Origin: Lineus longissimus
Taxonomy: Eukaryota > Nemertea > Pilidiophora > Heteronemertea > Lineidae
DNA length: 64,000 nt
Direction: 5' to 3'
Assembly: GCF_910592395.1 (NCBI RefSeq)
Contig: NC_088323.1
Coordinates: 8,992,001 to 9,056,000, forward strand
A model generated the notes under the pieces. The model was not told the DNA's origin. It was given only the letters and a program-made list of their open reading frames with translations, and made no database searches. A program made the position numbers and the translations under genes. Within the stretch, counting starts at the first letter, position 1. The number at the start of each line of letters is the position of its first letter. Positions 22,680 through 34,445 of this stretch are shown one piece after another.

Positions 22680-22743
22680 CTGTTGACTGTGCTTTAAGAG
22701 AGACTAGGCATGGCGCCAGTCTCTCTTAAAGCACAGTCAACAG
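22680..22743. repeat. 26-bp perfect hairpin, 12-base loop
   Basis: The arms start CTGTTGACTGTGCTTTAAGA (22,680-22,705) and pair without mismatch with 22,718-22,743; the loop is AGGCATGGCGCC. The same hairpin is at 31,797-31,860. A half-hairpin (right arm only) occurs at 23,055-23,103. Confidence 0.85.
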
Positions 22744-23564
22744 GCATTTGGTCTCAGTATTTGGGTTTTGATTGCCATGACTGTACCCCTGTAAAAGTCA
22801 GAGGAGGAGAAGTTTGGAATGATGAAAGCATTGAAGAAGAAGAAATGTTATTATATATTGAGGAAAGCAAAATTTATTATGAGACTAGAAGGCAGTGTCC
22901 TGACTTGATTATTTTGAAAATGGCAGTCTGAACACATTAAAAGGTGGAACATGGCATTTTATCGACTTTGAAGTGTTCCGCAGTTAAAGGGAGACTATAG
23001 GCAGCAGCTAGGTAGGCAAGATAAAGTAATACAAATTTGCCAATAGGGGTCAATCATATCTCTAGGCATGGCGCCAGACTCTCTTAAAGCACAGTCAACA
23101 GGCATTTGGTCTTAGTATTTGGGTACAGAATCAAGGCAGCTCAGAGAGCAATGATTGAACGATGCTGTGGACAAGTCCAAGGATACTGCATCAGTCACGA
23201 CCAACTTCTCATCAGAAAGCGTCACCACCAGCATATTCAATGTTCAGTTCCAACCTGTACCAGTCCAATGCACGCCTGTCATGGTCAGCAGTGGTCAGCT
23301 TAGCGCGATATGGAACATTCTTCCGAAACTCAAGCGAGGGAAGTCTGCTCATTAGCCTATCTCGCGCACTGCTCCTTCTTGTCAAACATCGTAGTGAAAT
23401 CTTGGTACAGTGGGGCGTCCTCGAGGATTGCAGCTGGTCGGACAGACGTGAGGTGGAATGTGGGTGGCTGCACTTCTTCGTTGATGTGCGATGGCAGATA
23501 GCACAGTTGTTGCTTTGCATGACAGCTGAAAGTGAATGTGATATCATAGAACTGAGGCGTTTGC

Positions 23565-23755
23565 AATGAGACTATAGGTGAAGTAGAAGCAAGGAGTGAA
23601 ATGGGCCATCTTCCAGTGACTAATATACAGAGTAAGGGCACTGGGTGTTGTTAGATTCAGCATTGAATGTATTCCTCGTACAAGCGTGAATAGTGTGGAC
23701 ATACAGTGAGAGGTGAGAGACCCCTATTGACTACTTCTTGTAACTTTATCTTGGA
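23565..23755 (+). repeat. 'ACTATAG' family repeat, copy 3
   Basis: Begins GAGACTATAGGTGAAG and shares GTATTCCTCGTACAAGCG and AGAGACCCCTATTGACTACT with 525-720. It is one of the inserts that separate the blocks of arm A. A partial fourth copy starts near 22,986 (GGGAGACTATAGGCAGCAGC). Confidence 0.55.
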
Positions 23756-25370
23756 TATTATATTAGTGTTGAACTTCTAGCCATGGATTATGAAGAAATT
23801 GAAGGCATGGAATATGAAAAATTATTCAACGTTGAAAGACATTATTCCATGAGGCTTTGCCGTGATCGCAAAGGACGCGACGCGATTGGTTCACATGCTA
23901 ATGAGGTATGATAATGATAATTACCTCTATAATGCTACTTGGATAGCGACTGTGTCGTTGATTGCAACAGTGGTCTATGTCAATGTGTGCCTGTAATGTC
24001 AATGAAGTATGATGAGGTGATGACGATAGTGCAATTGACTAGGTGGCGCATTTTAGAATCAGCAGTGAGCACTGTGTGTAACATGGTGGAGGCAGCGGAG
24101 ATAATAACTGTGTCGAAAGTATTGTTATAGGGCCTTCCCTAGGCCCATGGGGTTAAATTTACAATCCACGATTGAAAAGACGTAGTTTGATCGCATTCAA
24201 CTATAAATCCATTGAACAGTTGTGTTCCTTGGCTTTAGTCAACCGATGACCTTTTGTTGGGCCATGATCGGGGATTGTAAACTGTAAATGTATTATGGAC
24301 TGGGAGACGGGGGAAACACAAGTGAAATAGACCAAAACAAGTGATTTTGGGCCTTTGGTTTAGACGCATGCCCCACATGCGCCATGCGGGATTAGGCCTA
24401 TGCGGGATTATACGGTTCATGTGAACTTGTTGACATCTACATGATCTAGTGCCGTTATTGGTCATGGTACATGGTAGGCCTAATCATCATGGCAATATGT
24501 TTCAGGAAAAGCTCGGAGTAAAATGAACTGCCGATGAATAATGATGTTGTTCATGTTTACCATGTTTACTATACATAGCCATAGGGTATGCACTGGCCAG
24601 TGCACTTTCTGCACGTCGTCATGGTCATGTACGTACGTGATACCTTGCATATTTTGTTTTTTTGAATGCGCATGCTTTTTGGGCAAAATCACTTGTACCA
24701 ACACTAATGAATAATGTCTTCTTATCCCTATGACTCCATACACAGTGAGGGCATTGTCCCATTCTCATCAAATGGTAACTTATTGTACCGTATTAGGGTG
24801 GAAGTTGGGGAGCAGATACCTACCGCTGCACGCCTGTCATAATCAGCAGTGATGAGCTTAGCGCGATATGGAACATTCTTCAGAAACTCAAGCGAGGGAA
24901 GTCTGCTCATTAGCATATCTCGCGCACTGCTCCTTATTGTCAAACATCGTAGTGAAATCGTAATGGAAAACGTCTGGCTTTGCGCCAGACGTTGAGACTA
25001 ATAAGTGAAGAACTAGTAGGTAAAGAACTTCTACTTGCGCGAGACTGCTCTGATAAAATTATCATTGCAGAGACTACGGTGACGTACACATATATTTTTT
25101 ACAATCAAAAATGCCCTCAAAAGACGACATGGAATGATTATTTTATTGATATTTCCTACTATATACCTTCCAATTATAACTTTATACAAATAGATCGGCG
25201 TTAGGTCGCATGCTTTTCTTTCCTGGTGACACTATAAAGCAAAATAGTTGCAACCCCGTAAATGCGCTATAAGTCCAATAATAAGTGACGGTGACCCGTT
25301 ATAAATGTTTTGCCAGCTTCGCTTTTTTGCCGCTACGCGGCGCGTTGGGCCCTTGCTTCCAGATGGAGTG

Positions 25371-25959
25371 CCAGAGAATAGCTTTCTCCCTAAGAACATT
25401 GACCTCATCGTTCCAGTCAGTAATACATTTAAATTGCTTAACACTTTGGAATAGATACATCAGCAGCACTAATACATGCATCAGTTTTTCAGTCGTGAAA
25501 CCTTTCTATTTCAGCTTGATTTGCCTTACAGAAATAATTTCTACAATTTATTACATCCACAGGAATATCAACAGCACTCAAGTATTCATCCAATTGCAAT
25601 AATTTTCAACGTCCCCGGTGTGCGCTTTCTCCCGACATGGTTCATTCCCACGTGTTTCAGGCCTGTGGCCCTCCCGAGAACTACAAGAAATATTCATGCA
25701 GACTAGAATGATCAGACAAATTGTGACCTTCGTGTAACACCTCATATAAATCAAAACGTTCAAACATGCTTTCAGAAATTAAGAAATGATTAATCAACGA
25801 TCTACTATACCATTTGATGCGCTCTCTTAACTGAAGTCCACCTGCAATACATTATAATTAACCGCAGAACACAAATGTTCCTGTTTTAATTAACTATCGA
25901 AATGGTAATTCTTAACCAATTTGATGGTATTTTTACCACCTTTTTAAGTTGGAACAAAT
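25371..25959. other. No gene supported
   Basis: Frames of 60-105 codons here lack recognisable domains. No repeat boundary is evident. Confidence 0.4.
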
Positions 25960-26971
25960 CATCACTGGAAATGAGTGACATTGGTTCCCATTGGCTGAAT
26001 ACAGTAAGGAGAATATGGAGCCGATTGGTAATGGAAATTCATTACAGCATTACAAAAATAGTTTCAAATTGCTTCCACAACCACTTTTTTTAAAGATCCA
26101 GCTCGTATGCAGCCTTAAATTGCATAGCCAATATTTGATACAACTTATTTTGTTGAAATTATTTGTGAGTTTTGTGCACTTTTAACAGTTTGGCAAGACC
26201 ACCGAGCTGCATACAACCAAGGAATTTACTGTGTATAGTGGGCTGACCTAAGGTCGAAAATCACCTCTCTTCTTGAAATCAAAGCAAAGTCATTAGCATC
26301 CCCAGATCAATTTTCAAAGTTGAAATACTCCAGGATTTATGTATCAAATTAGCTACTACGAACGATATAAGACATTAGTGAACTTTTTCTATAAAAAATA
26401 GACAAAATCACTCACTCAGAACGACGTTATTCCCACTGTGAACGAGTTTTTGATACTAAAAATCCATGAAAATCCGAAGTTTTTTTGCCTTTTTTCATCA
26501 AGTTTGCTTGTCGCCACCATTTTCTAGCTTAAATCATGTGACAAAAGCTTAAAACCTTGACCTCATTTACCTTAGAAGTGTTCAGAACCTGTACATTCAA
26601 CACTAGAAACCTCGACACCAGGTCAACAGCGTTGTCAGAACAGGCCGCCGCTAGATGGCGATATCGCTTGGTGGGGCCGTCTCCACAGTGGTGAACTGCT
26701 CAGAGAAAAGGACAATTATATGCTATAAAGACAAAGCCGGAATCAATGCAAATACCACCCTAGCAAATGGAATTAAATGGACAACACTTCCAGATACATA
26801 CACGTTCGCTCGGTTCTGCCATAGCGTGGTTTCAGTGTTGGAGGAGCGTGCAACGTTGCCGCGATGATACCGCCCCCGAAACAACAGCGCGGGAATGACG
26901 TCAACGCATAGCGCTGCCATATATTAGGAACTGAGGGAACTATTTCACAATGTCACTCATTTCCAGTGATG
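25960..26971. mobile_element. Nonautonomous DNA element, 1.0 kb
   Basis: A perfect 24-bp terminal inverted repeat, beginning CATCACTGGAAATGAGTGAC at 25,960 and running leftward from 26,971. The interior has no transposase; ORFs are short. A target duplication could not be defined, and the superfamily is unknown. Confidence 0.6.
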
Positions 26972-27016
26972 TAATCGTTGGTTTGTTTTTACTAATTTCA
27001 CTCGGTGCAATTGGAA

Positions 27017-27330
27017 CTACCAATTAGTTGCTTTTAGAACTGCTGAAGCCGTGTCCTTATAAACCCAGACTGCCGTCCCATGCCCACGCTTGGAATGTTG
27101 ACCACTCAAGAAGTGTCTGCGTCCATCGGTTGTTGTCATCTCACCTGTGCCAGTGAGCCTTGTCTCAGGCAGACCAACAATGTTCCACCTGTATCGCCAA
27201 AGTTCATACTCGAGCTGTTCGATCTTGGCCGCAGCATTCCGGGTTCGCACATGACATGTTCCGATAATGTTGTTCTGTCGCCGAAGATAGATCATGGGTG
27301 TCTGGGTGCCAGTAACACAATTATCAGCGG
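27017..27330 (-). pseudogene. RTE-like LINE endonuclease, N-terminal fragment
   Basis: A 92-codon frame with GTCHVRTRNAAAKIEQLEYE, then YRWNIVGLPETRLTGTGE and HFLSGQHSKRGHGTAVWV. This is the N-terminal half of an APE-type endonuclease of RTE style (family GTWNVRT; here the Trp-Asn is replaced, so the first catalytic Asn is lost). The Glu in PETR is kept. No reverse transcriptase follows. It may be the missing half of the fragment at 20,226, moved apart by other insertions, or a separate copy. Confidence 0.6.
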
Positions 27331-27819
27331 CGTGTGGGAGTCGCGGACGTTGTTAACCTGGGACGCGTCCGATCCGGTATGAATCTCGTTGTTTTCCTTG
27401 CCATGTTGATTCACGGGTAGGGTAACTCCTTGCAGAGCCCAATTCCTCTCCAGGAGTTGTTAGATGGCCGTTGGTTCAACAATGAGCTCATCGGCTCTTA
27501 AGATGGATATTGGCCATGGTCCTCCACCTGTGTGTCTGGCATCCCGCCACACCAAAGTCAAAGACTCTGATAGGGGTACCGGTTTAGTCGCCGATGGTCA
27601 GACCCTGAGCAGGTTGCACTGGTCTACAGGTTATACCAGTGGTAGGCCATTGGCCGGAACTGAAAGAATCGCAAGCCATACAATTTAAAAAAGGTAATGA
27701 GCAAAGTTGAGCTGAACGTTGCGATTCCATGGGACAATCAATTGGGAATTTAGATAATAACGCTAGCTTACCTGACCATATATACTTGAACGCGAACGAC
27801 ACAGCACAACGAAAATTGC

Positions 27820-28512
27820 GGTAACCGGAAAAACGCCGACCGACCGACCGACTGACCGACCTACCGACCTACCGTCATATACAGTATCCCTTTCGCTTTT
27901 CTGTAGCACATGTATCTGTGTAGTGCCCAGCGCAATGGACATGATGGATTCCGACATGTCTGACAGCAGCATCTCCAGTCAATTATACCGGTGTAATGTT
28001 TTTGGGGGTTTCTGTTTTTGAGTGTTTCCCCTCATTGTTTGGGAACGCTCAAAAATAGATTGACAAGTTTTTCTGTGTATCCCCCCTATTGAAAAGTCGT
28101 GGTCTCTCTAGCTGCCTATTGTTTGGAAACACTGACACATGGGAAACAACCACAGATGTTACACCGGGAAAACGAGCCCACGCGGTAAGGAACTGATAAC
28201 GATACTCTAAAGATATGCTTTGTTTACATGGTCGGTGATTATAAAAACATGATTTGGGCCTAATCTATGCCCTGTAGTTTTTCTACTCGAGTGTCTCGAC
28301 CGATGCAATGCACGAACTGCAACGCGAAACATGTATTTGTTGTCATTTGAACAGCGCACGTGCGCTTGTTTACAATTTCATTTCACATGACCTGCTATCG
28401 TGGATTGGATATATCACATTGACTTATGAGACCTGAGACTCAACTACGAAACTCCTTAGGTTGGTAGGTTGGTAAGTCGGTCGGTGGGTCGGTCGGCGTT
28501 TTTCCGGTTACC
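27820..28512. mobile_element. Mutator-like miniature element with exact 9-bp TSD
   Basis: Flanked by a perfect GAAAATTGC duplication (27,811-27,819 and 28,513-28,521). The terminal inverted repeats begin GGTAACCGGAAAAACGCCGA and run on as imperfect GACC tetranucleotide repeats for about 60 bp on each side. The 9-bp duplication is typical of Mutator-like elements. The interior is noncoding. Confidence 0.8.
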
Positions 28513-28744
28513 GAAAATTGCAGCCGAAACCAAATACGATCAAAAATAACAAACGGCTTGTAGGGCGGGCATGTTATTATTTCTTTCCAGATTAAGGGTT
28601 CGATCGAATCTCAATCACACTTCAACTTACTGGCAAGTGTCTTCTATCTCACCATTTAATCATGCTCATCAAGTGATCCCAGGAGGCTTGAAAGCCTCGT
28701 TTGTGAATGATGACCGCAGAACCACAAGATTAATGATAACATTA

Positions 28745-28950
28745 CTCGACCAGCGGACATGATCGACAACTCGGTGACTATACATGCACTCGACCAGCGC
28801 TCATTGAAACACGGACGTACACTCCCACTCGGTGACGACATTCAACCAGAGATCTTTGAAACAGGGACGTAAACACCGATTCGATGAAGATAATCGACCA
28901 GATATCTTTGCAACACGGAGGTGAAATCATCGGTTCAATGAAAAAAATGA
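28745..28950 (+). repeat. Decayed minisatellite, about 53-bp units
   Basis: At least three diverged units share CGACCAG(A/C)..TCTTTG.AACA(C/G)GGA and CGGT(G/T)A-like text. No protein is implied. Confidence 0.5.
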
Positions 28951-29902
28951 ACTGGGTCACACATCCAGTGTAGAAGTGGAAAATATCCCCCTGGAAAAAG
29001 TTTCCGGCCGTATTGTATACTGATGGATTGTATTCTATGGTCTGGTAGAGGCCATCACCGGCAATAGAAGAAGATGCAAGCTGAAACCCCCGAATAACGC
29101 TTTCTTTCGCTTTCAATTTCCAACTATTGCGTAGTAATGCAATAACAGTTTAGTGTTCGATCTGACTCTTTCCAGACTCTCATCTGAAAGATGATCTCTA
29201 AAATACCGCGACCGTCACTCAAAGGAAAAATGTGTCCTCGACTTGCTCAACGTGTTTTTCATATCGTTATATCTGGCCAAGGGCACTTAGTTGAACTCCC
29301 GAATATGACAACATCTCATTAACCAAAATATAGTGGTGTTGCACAAAACTAGAGTAGGGGCCTACTTATTATCATTGGGGTTGGCCTAACCAATGCTTCT
29401 TTATGGTGTCAACTATCAAATATGTGACACCGGCTGCCTAAGGCTGTGCAACACAACTATAATATTTCTGATCATACTATCACAGTTTAGTGACAACAGA
29501 CGTGCCACGTAAATATGGCCAGAACTAATGAATCCAAAAAACACTTTACTGCATGTGTACTTACTTTTCCTCACAATACTTATTGCGACAATCATATCTC
29601 CCGGAATATCAATGAATTTATTAATGCAATACGGCAATGCCTTACGGTGGAGAGTGAAATGCTACGCTGTCTGCTTTGATCTTGCATACATATAAGGATT
29701 TAAAGAACGATTCTGGTGTGAAAGTTCCAAAAAATGATTGATAGTAATGAATTATAAGACCTATTAGCAGTCTGATATATTGCATCCAAAGCTGTGCCGT
29801 ATCCGTCTCACCTTCATTTCTTAATCAGCTACTGTGACATTTATTCGTACAGTTCAGCTTTAAAAACAATATAATAAGCCCATGCCCACCCGAGTACTTT
29901 TT
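28951..29902. other. No gene supported
   Basis: Only short frames without domain content. 3' sequence of the ORF at 29,903 may lie here. Confidence 0.35.
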
Positions 29903-30598
29903 TTACAGAGTAAATACCTTTGCGGTCATTTGCTTACCAGTACCGTATTTGGGCCAGGCAAATAATCTTTCATTCGCACCAACAATTAACCAATGATTAG
30001 AGACAAAAGGGTCACGTAACGTCATCAATAACGTATTCTTAGCTTCCACCTCGGATTCATCCAGGCATGGCCCCAATTTCAACCTAAACAGAAATAGAGC
30101 GTGATTTTTGGGATTCAGCTTGAAGCTCTCCTCAGGAGCCCCAATTATATTCATGGCAACTAATTTCGACCGATGAACCTCAACGACGACATTATATGAT
30201 CCGAGCAAGGAAACAATTGCGGAGTCTCCCAATTTTCTGAACAAATCATCACGAAAGATAATCGACGTGGATTTATCATACTCGTATTCTTTTTCCAAGA
30301 TGGCGATGGAGTGTGTTCTGGCTGATGATTTATAGAGATAACCATTAAAATCACATCGAATATTCTCTAACATAATGTTATCCATATCAAATGATTCAAC
30401 CCTTTCGACTGCAGGCATAAGAGAGTAGTGCACCTCTTTTAGGCTTTCAACATACCGAAGTTTAAGAACGATTCCTACGTTTACCATTGTATACCAATCT
30501 AACCAAGACATTGACAGGGTTTTTCCCCTGTTCTTGTGCTTCTGAAATTTGCATCGAAAGGTCAACTCCAAGAAAACATTCTCACCGCATGAAACCAT
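29903..30598 (-). CDS. Uncharacterised 231-codon ORF
   Basis: An open frame from ATG at 30,598 (good context, AAAATGG) to a stop at 29,903. No other unexplained frame in the window is nearly as long. Composition looks coding: balanced, with hydrophobic patches (NVVVEVHRSKLVAMNIIG, ALFLFRLKLGPCLDE) and no low complexity. I recognise no domain, signal peptide or membrane segment. Another frame with plausible composition (30,904-30,701, YVYSQDDVSGDFKLSYHFH) lies just upstream on the same strand and could be a preceding exon; a GCAAAG/GTATTT site near the end could be a donor. It may be a host gene exon or a piece of an unknown mobile element. Confidence 0.45.
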   Translation of the reverse strand: MVSCGENVFLELTFRCKFQKHKNRGKTLSMSWLDWYTMVNVGIVLKLRYVESLKEVHYSLMPAVERVESFDMDNIMLENIRCDFNGYLYKSSARTHSIAILEKEYEYDKSTSIIFRDDLFRKLGDSAIVSLLGSYNVVVEVHRSKLVAMNIIGAPEESFKLNPKNHALFLFRLKLGPCLDESEVEAKNTLLMTLRDPFVSNHWLIVGANERLFAWPKYGTGKQMTAKVFTL

Positions 30599-31084
30599 TT
30601 TAAAGTATTCGAACCTCGAATTCTTTGGACCGAGGCTTTTCTTAAGTTCACCTTACGGTAGAATCAACTCTCGGCAATTGCCACTTCCATTCAAATCGAC
30701 TTAAAATGCTCGAAACTTTTCAGAGACAGATTTCCGTCCACGACGAGTGCTAACACCTATGAAATTATTGCCATATTCGCCAGCAATGTATGTGAGCTCT
30801 TTAGAATGAAAATGATACGACAGTTTAAAATCTCCGCTTACATCATCTTGGCTGTAGACGTAGACATTACGATGAGGTGTCATGGAGTAATGAAAAAGAG
30901 CCACTGTGACTATGACACTTAGCCCTGTGTGGTAAAATACCGATGTCGCCCACGGTTGGAACTGGCCATAGATCCTTACATCGCGGTACGACCAATAGGT
31001 GCCCCTCTGCTAGTTCGACGTTTTGGTTGAGTATGTTCAAATTATAAAGTTAATAGATTGCATGTTGGAGATGAAAGGCTGTCG

Positions 31085-31930
31085 CTCCCTCTTGACGCAA
31101 GGGCCCAAAGCGCCGCGTAGCGGCAAAAAATCGATGCTGGCGAAACATTTATAACGGGTCACCGTCACTTATATTGGACTTATAGCGCATTTACGGGGTT
31201 GCAACTATTTTGCTTTATAGTGTCACCAGGAAAGAAAAGCATGCGACCTAACGCCGATCTATTTGTATGAAGTGATAATTGGAAGGTATATAGTAGAAAA
31301 TATCAATAAAATAATCATTCCATGTCGTCTTTTGAGGGCATTTTTGATTGTAAAAAATATATGTGTACGTCACCGGAGTCTCTGCAATGATAATTTTATC
31401 ACAGCAGTCTCGCGCAAGTAGAAGTTCTTTACCTATTAGTTCTTCACTTATTAGTCTCAATGTCTGGCGCAAAGCCATACGTTTTCCATTACAATTTCAC
31501 TACGATGTTTGACAAGAAGGAGCAGTGCGCGAGATATGCAAATAAGCAGACTTCCCTTGCTTGAGTTTCGGAAGAATGTTCCATATCGCGCTAAGCTGAC
31601 CACTGCTGACCATGACAGGCGTGCATTGGACTGGTACAGGTTGGAACTGAACATTGAATATGCTGGTGGTGACGCTTTCTGATGAGAAGTTGGTCGTGAC
31701 TGATGCAGTATCCTTGGACTTGTCCACAGCATCGTTCAATCATTGCTCTCTGAGCTGCCTTGATTCTGTACTTACCCAAATACTGAGACCAAATGCCTGT
31801 TGACTGTGCTTTAAGAGAGACTGGCGCCATGCCTAGTCTCTCTTAAAGCACAGTCAACAGACACCAACCCCCTCAGACTCCGAAACCACAAACGCCCAAC
31901 CCGTCCTGCTACCTTAATACTTCTGGATTA
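31085..31930 (-). repeat. Long inverted-repeat arm B
   Basis: The compact reverse copy of arm A. Reading from 31,930 down it has the hairpin, then the AMNDAVDKSKDTASV-coding block, then the YTYIFYNQKCPQ block, ending in GGCAAAAAATCG next to GCGCCGCGTAGCGG. Because it is contiguous, it probably shows the older state of the repeat. Confidence 0.65.
31797..31860. repeat. 26-bp perfect hairpin, second copy
   Basis: Complement of 22,680-22,743 with the same 12-base loop. Both arms are kept perfect. Confidence 0.85.
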
Positions 31931-33594
31931 GACAATCGTCATAAATAATGCATCTTTATTATGTAAACCAATTATTAACGTCAAGGCTTATAATGCCTCT
32001 TTAGGATACCCTGTATATATAATAGAGAGGTTGAGCTCCACCATGCATCTCATCTCGACGACTAGGGCAGTTCAGCGGAATCTACGAAAACTGCGGAATC
32101 TGGAAAAAAAGGTGGGCCCAAACACCCTAGTGAAAATAAAAAGATCGATATTACATATATGATATTTATTTGTAAAGATTGCTTCGTTTTTCCTTCTCCC
32201 CACCACGACCGATAGGGAAATAGACCGCGAGAAAAATAATGCAGATCATTGTTGTCATGCATGTTGGTTTTTTTCCTCAGTCACCAAATACTGAGGTTTG
32301 AACAATTTGATACTGATGCTGAAACATTTCAAATATTTATTGCATATTTCGAAGATATGCAGTAAATATTTGTAATATTCCATAAGTATCAGAGTGTTGA
32401 TATAAGATATCGATATCCTCATACCGTTTTTAGGCAGTTTCCGCAGATTCCGCTAAATCGGAGCCATGGCCCGTCCGAGTCCCACTCCGACTTCATCTGC
32501 GAGGTTGGATTACGTACAGGTATCTAGAAATACATGTATATTCAGTTAATCGGGGAACGTTTTCATAGTGCCATTTTATCTGGATTTTGTCAGAAATTGT
32601 TTTACTATCAATTTGGATCGGTGCATAAGATGGTTATCCAAATTGCGGTCCACAACTTGGAATATGACTTTGTTATATACGCCTAAGACTCAGGCCGGTT
32701 TGGAATTCAGAGTAGTATTGTGCAGTTTTACGTAATTTATCAATGTGAATGTTTACCGTTCAGTTGAACCGATAAGTTATCATCAGACGACTGCAATTCA
32801 GGTACATACTGTACGCCGTGCTTTCGCACGAGAATTTTGTTTCTGTTTTAACAGCTGCTTAATGTTGAATATTCCAGTCTAATCTGGGACCTGGTTTTAT
32901 AAGGACTAGTCCTACCAGCAGTTGCCCATCTGATTTCATGACTAGTCATATCAGCTTGCTCGTGGTTACCGAAAAAAGGTTTTGCACAGCTTGCCCAAAC
33001 TACCAAATAATACACTTACCGCTGGTTAAGGCAGCATGCTAGGCCTATATGAACATTTGCAAAGAGGCAAATCCAGATTTATTTAATGAAATACATGTTG
33101 AGTCATTAAAGGGACAACTTGCATGGGCGTGAGATTTACCTAGCTAGGACCGGAGGATACGCCAGTAGGAGGCTTTTTCCGACTTATTAGCGGTTTCTCT
33201 ACCTTTTTCCTGATTTATCCGACATTTCTCCGACATTGTCCGACTTTTTTCCGACTTTGTCAAAAAGGTTTGATTTCCAGAAAACCTGTGAAAAATACTA
33301 GCTAGGGCTTCCCAAAATAGGCCAATAGAGATCAAAGGCCTTAGTTGAATAGGATTGATGAGGTGTGATGCATACACCCAGAGTGAACCTAAGTGTAAAT
33401 AGTAATTAGCTCATCTCCTTCGACCCTTTTCATGTGATGAAGTTTAATACAAAACACCTGTTTCACAGATGGTATCCAACATACATGTATGAATTGGTCT
33501 GTATTATGCATGAATATCCTGTGAACTAGGTTGACCTCACGCTGTATCATTTAAAGAGGCATCTTGCAGGAAGTTAAATTGTTGTTAAAGGGTA
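31931..33594. other. No gene supported
   Basis: No coding frame is convincing. The stretch 33,175-33,260 has CCGAC-TTT words repeated about six times (TTTTTCCGACTT, ATCCGACATTTCTCCGACAT), a short tandem-like decay. Confidence 0.4.
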
Positions 33595-33719
33595 ATGATG
33601 CTGTTAACTTCCTGCTATAGGTGGCGCTTGACTAGGCTGAAATCACGATATATCTCGATCGATCAAAATATTACTAGTAGTATCTTGGATGGGCGATCGA
33701 GATATTATCGCAGGCGATC

Positions 33720-34445
33720 GAGTTTCGAAATCAACATGTATACCACCGTGAAAAGTCTATTCCATCTCGGGCTTAGTCAAGCTGAAATGTGCTCTGTTCT
33801 CGCTCAGAGATTCGATTATAATGTAAGTAAATGACAATTACGTAGAGTTTTTTCAAGGCTTCGTTTGTAAAGGCGGAAATATTTTCTGATTTAGATTGAG
33901 ATGAGGTCGACTTTCTTGGCTACCGATTCATGCAATTGAAGTGCATTACCGTGTAGTTAAGAAGCTGTTCAAAAAATTCTGAAGCTTCTTGATCCAGAGG
34001 GTGTTGGGTTGAGAAGGCGCAGAAGACTTGTGAAAAGGAGGTATCGTGTAAAGGGGCCAAATTATGTATGGCACCTTGATCGCTATGATAAACGGAAGCC
34101 ATTTGGTATATGTTTACATGGCTGTGTTGACCGGTTTTCAAGGAACATTTTGTGGCTTAAAGCATATAAGACGAACACGGATCCCGCCGCCAAAAGGGTT
34201 GACCTAAAAGCATTCGAGCCGACCGTGGAACGGAAAATGGGCATGCAGAACACATGCAAACGTTTCTTCGAGAGAACAACGTAAACGACCCTCATGAGCG
34301 CTATTTTCAGTACGGAAAAAGTACTTCAAATCAGGGTATTGAGTCATTTTGGGGATTCTGCGAAGGCAAAATGCTGAATATTGGATCGCCTTACTTTAAA
34401 GGAACTGGAAGGACAAGGCCATTTCAGTGGCAACTAGAAAGATAA
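33720..34445 (+). pseudogene. Integrase-like core-domain protein, relic
   Basis: Fragments in order: 33,730-33,834 (MYTTVKSLFHLGLSQAEM, a helix-turn-helix-like start), 34,009-34,284 (RRRRLVKRRYRVKGPNYVWH, then LDRYDKRKPFGICLHGCVDR and FSRNILWLKAYKTN) and 34,254-34,445 (YFQYGKSTSNQGIESFWGF). This is the integrase-core family found in many fish and invertebrate genes of unknown role: GPN.-WH-D-YDK-KPFG, then IHG..D..SR, and a final NQRIE. The last conserved Glu and first Asp are visible. Frameshifts separate the parts. A GTAAGT after the first fragment suggests an original intron. Confidence 0.6.

Larger units (their letters stand above)
22590..25370 (+). repeat. Long inverted-repeat arm A (composite)
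   Basis: Pieces of this region occur on the opposite strand, contiguous and in the same order, at 31,085-31,930: 22,600-22,745, 23,105-23,400 and 24,960-25,370. Arm A therefore carries extra inserts, including an 'ACTATAG' repeat at 23,565 and the segment shared with 830-1965. The outer part ends in a CGCTACGCGGCG block near 25,333. Frames in both arms give alike peptides (PVTYTYIFYNQKCPQ or TVTYTYIFYNQKCPQ; KTTWNDYFIDI), without a recognisable domain. Confidence 0.65.
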
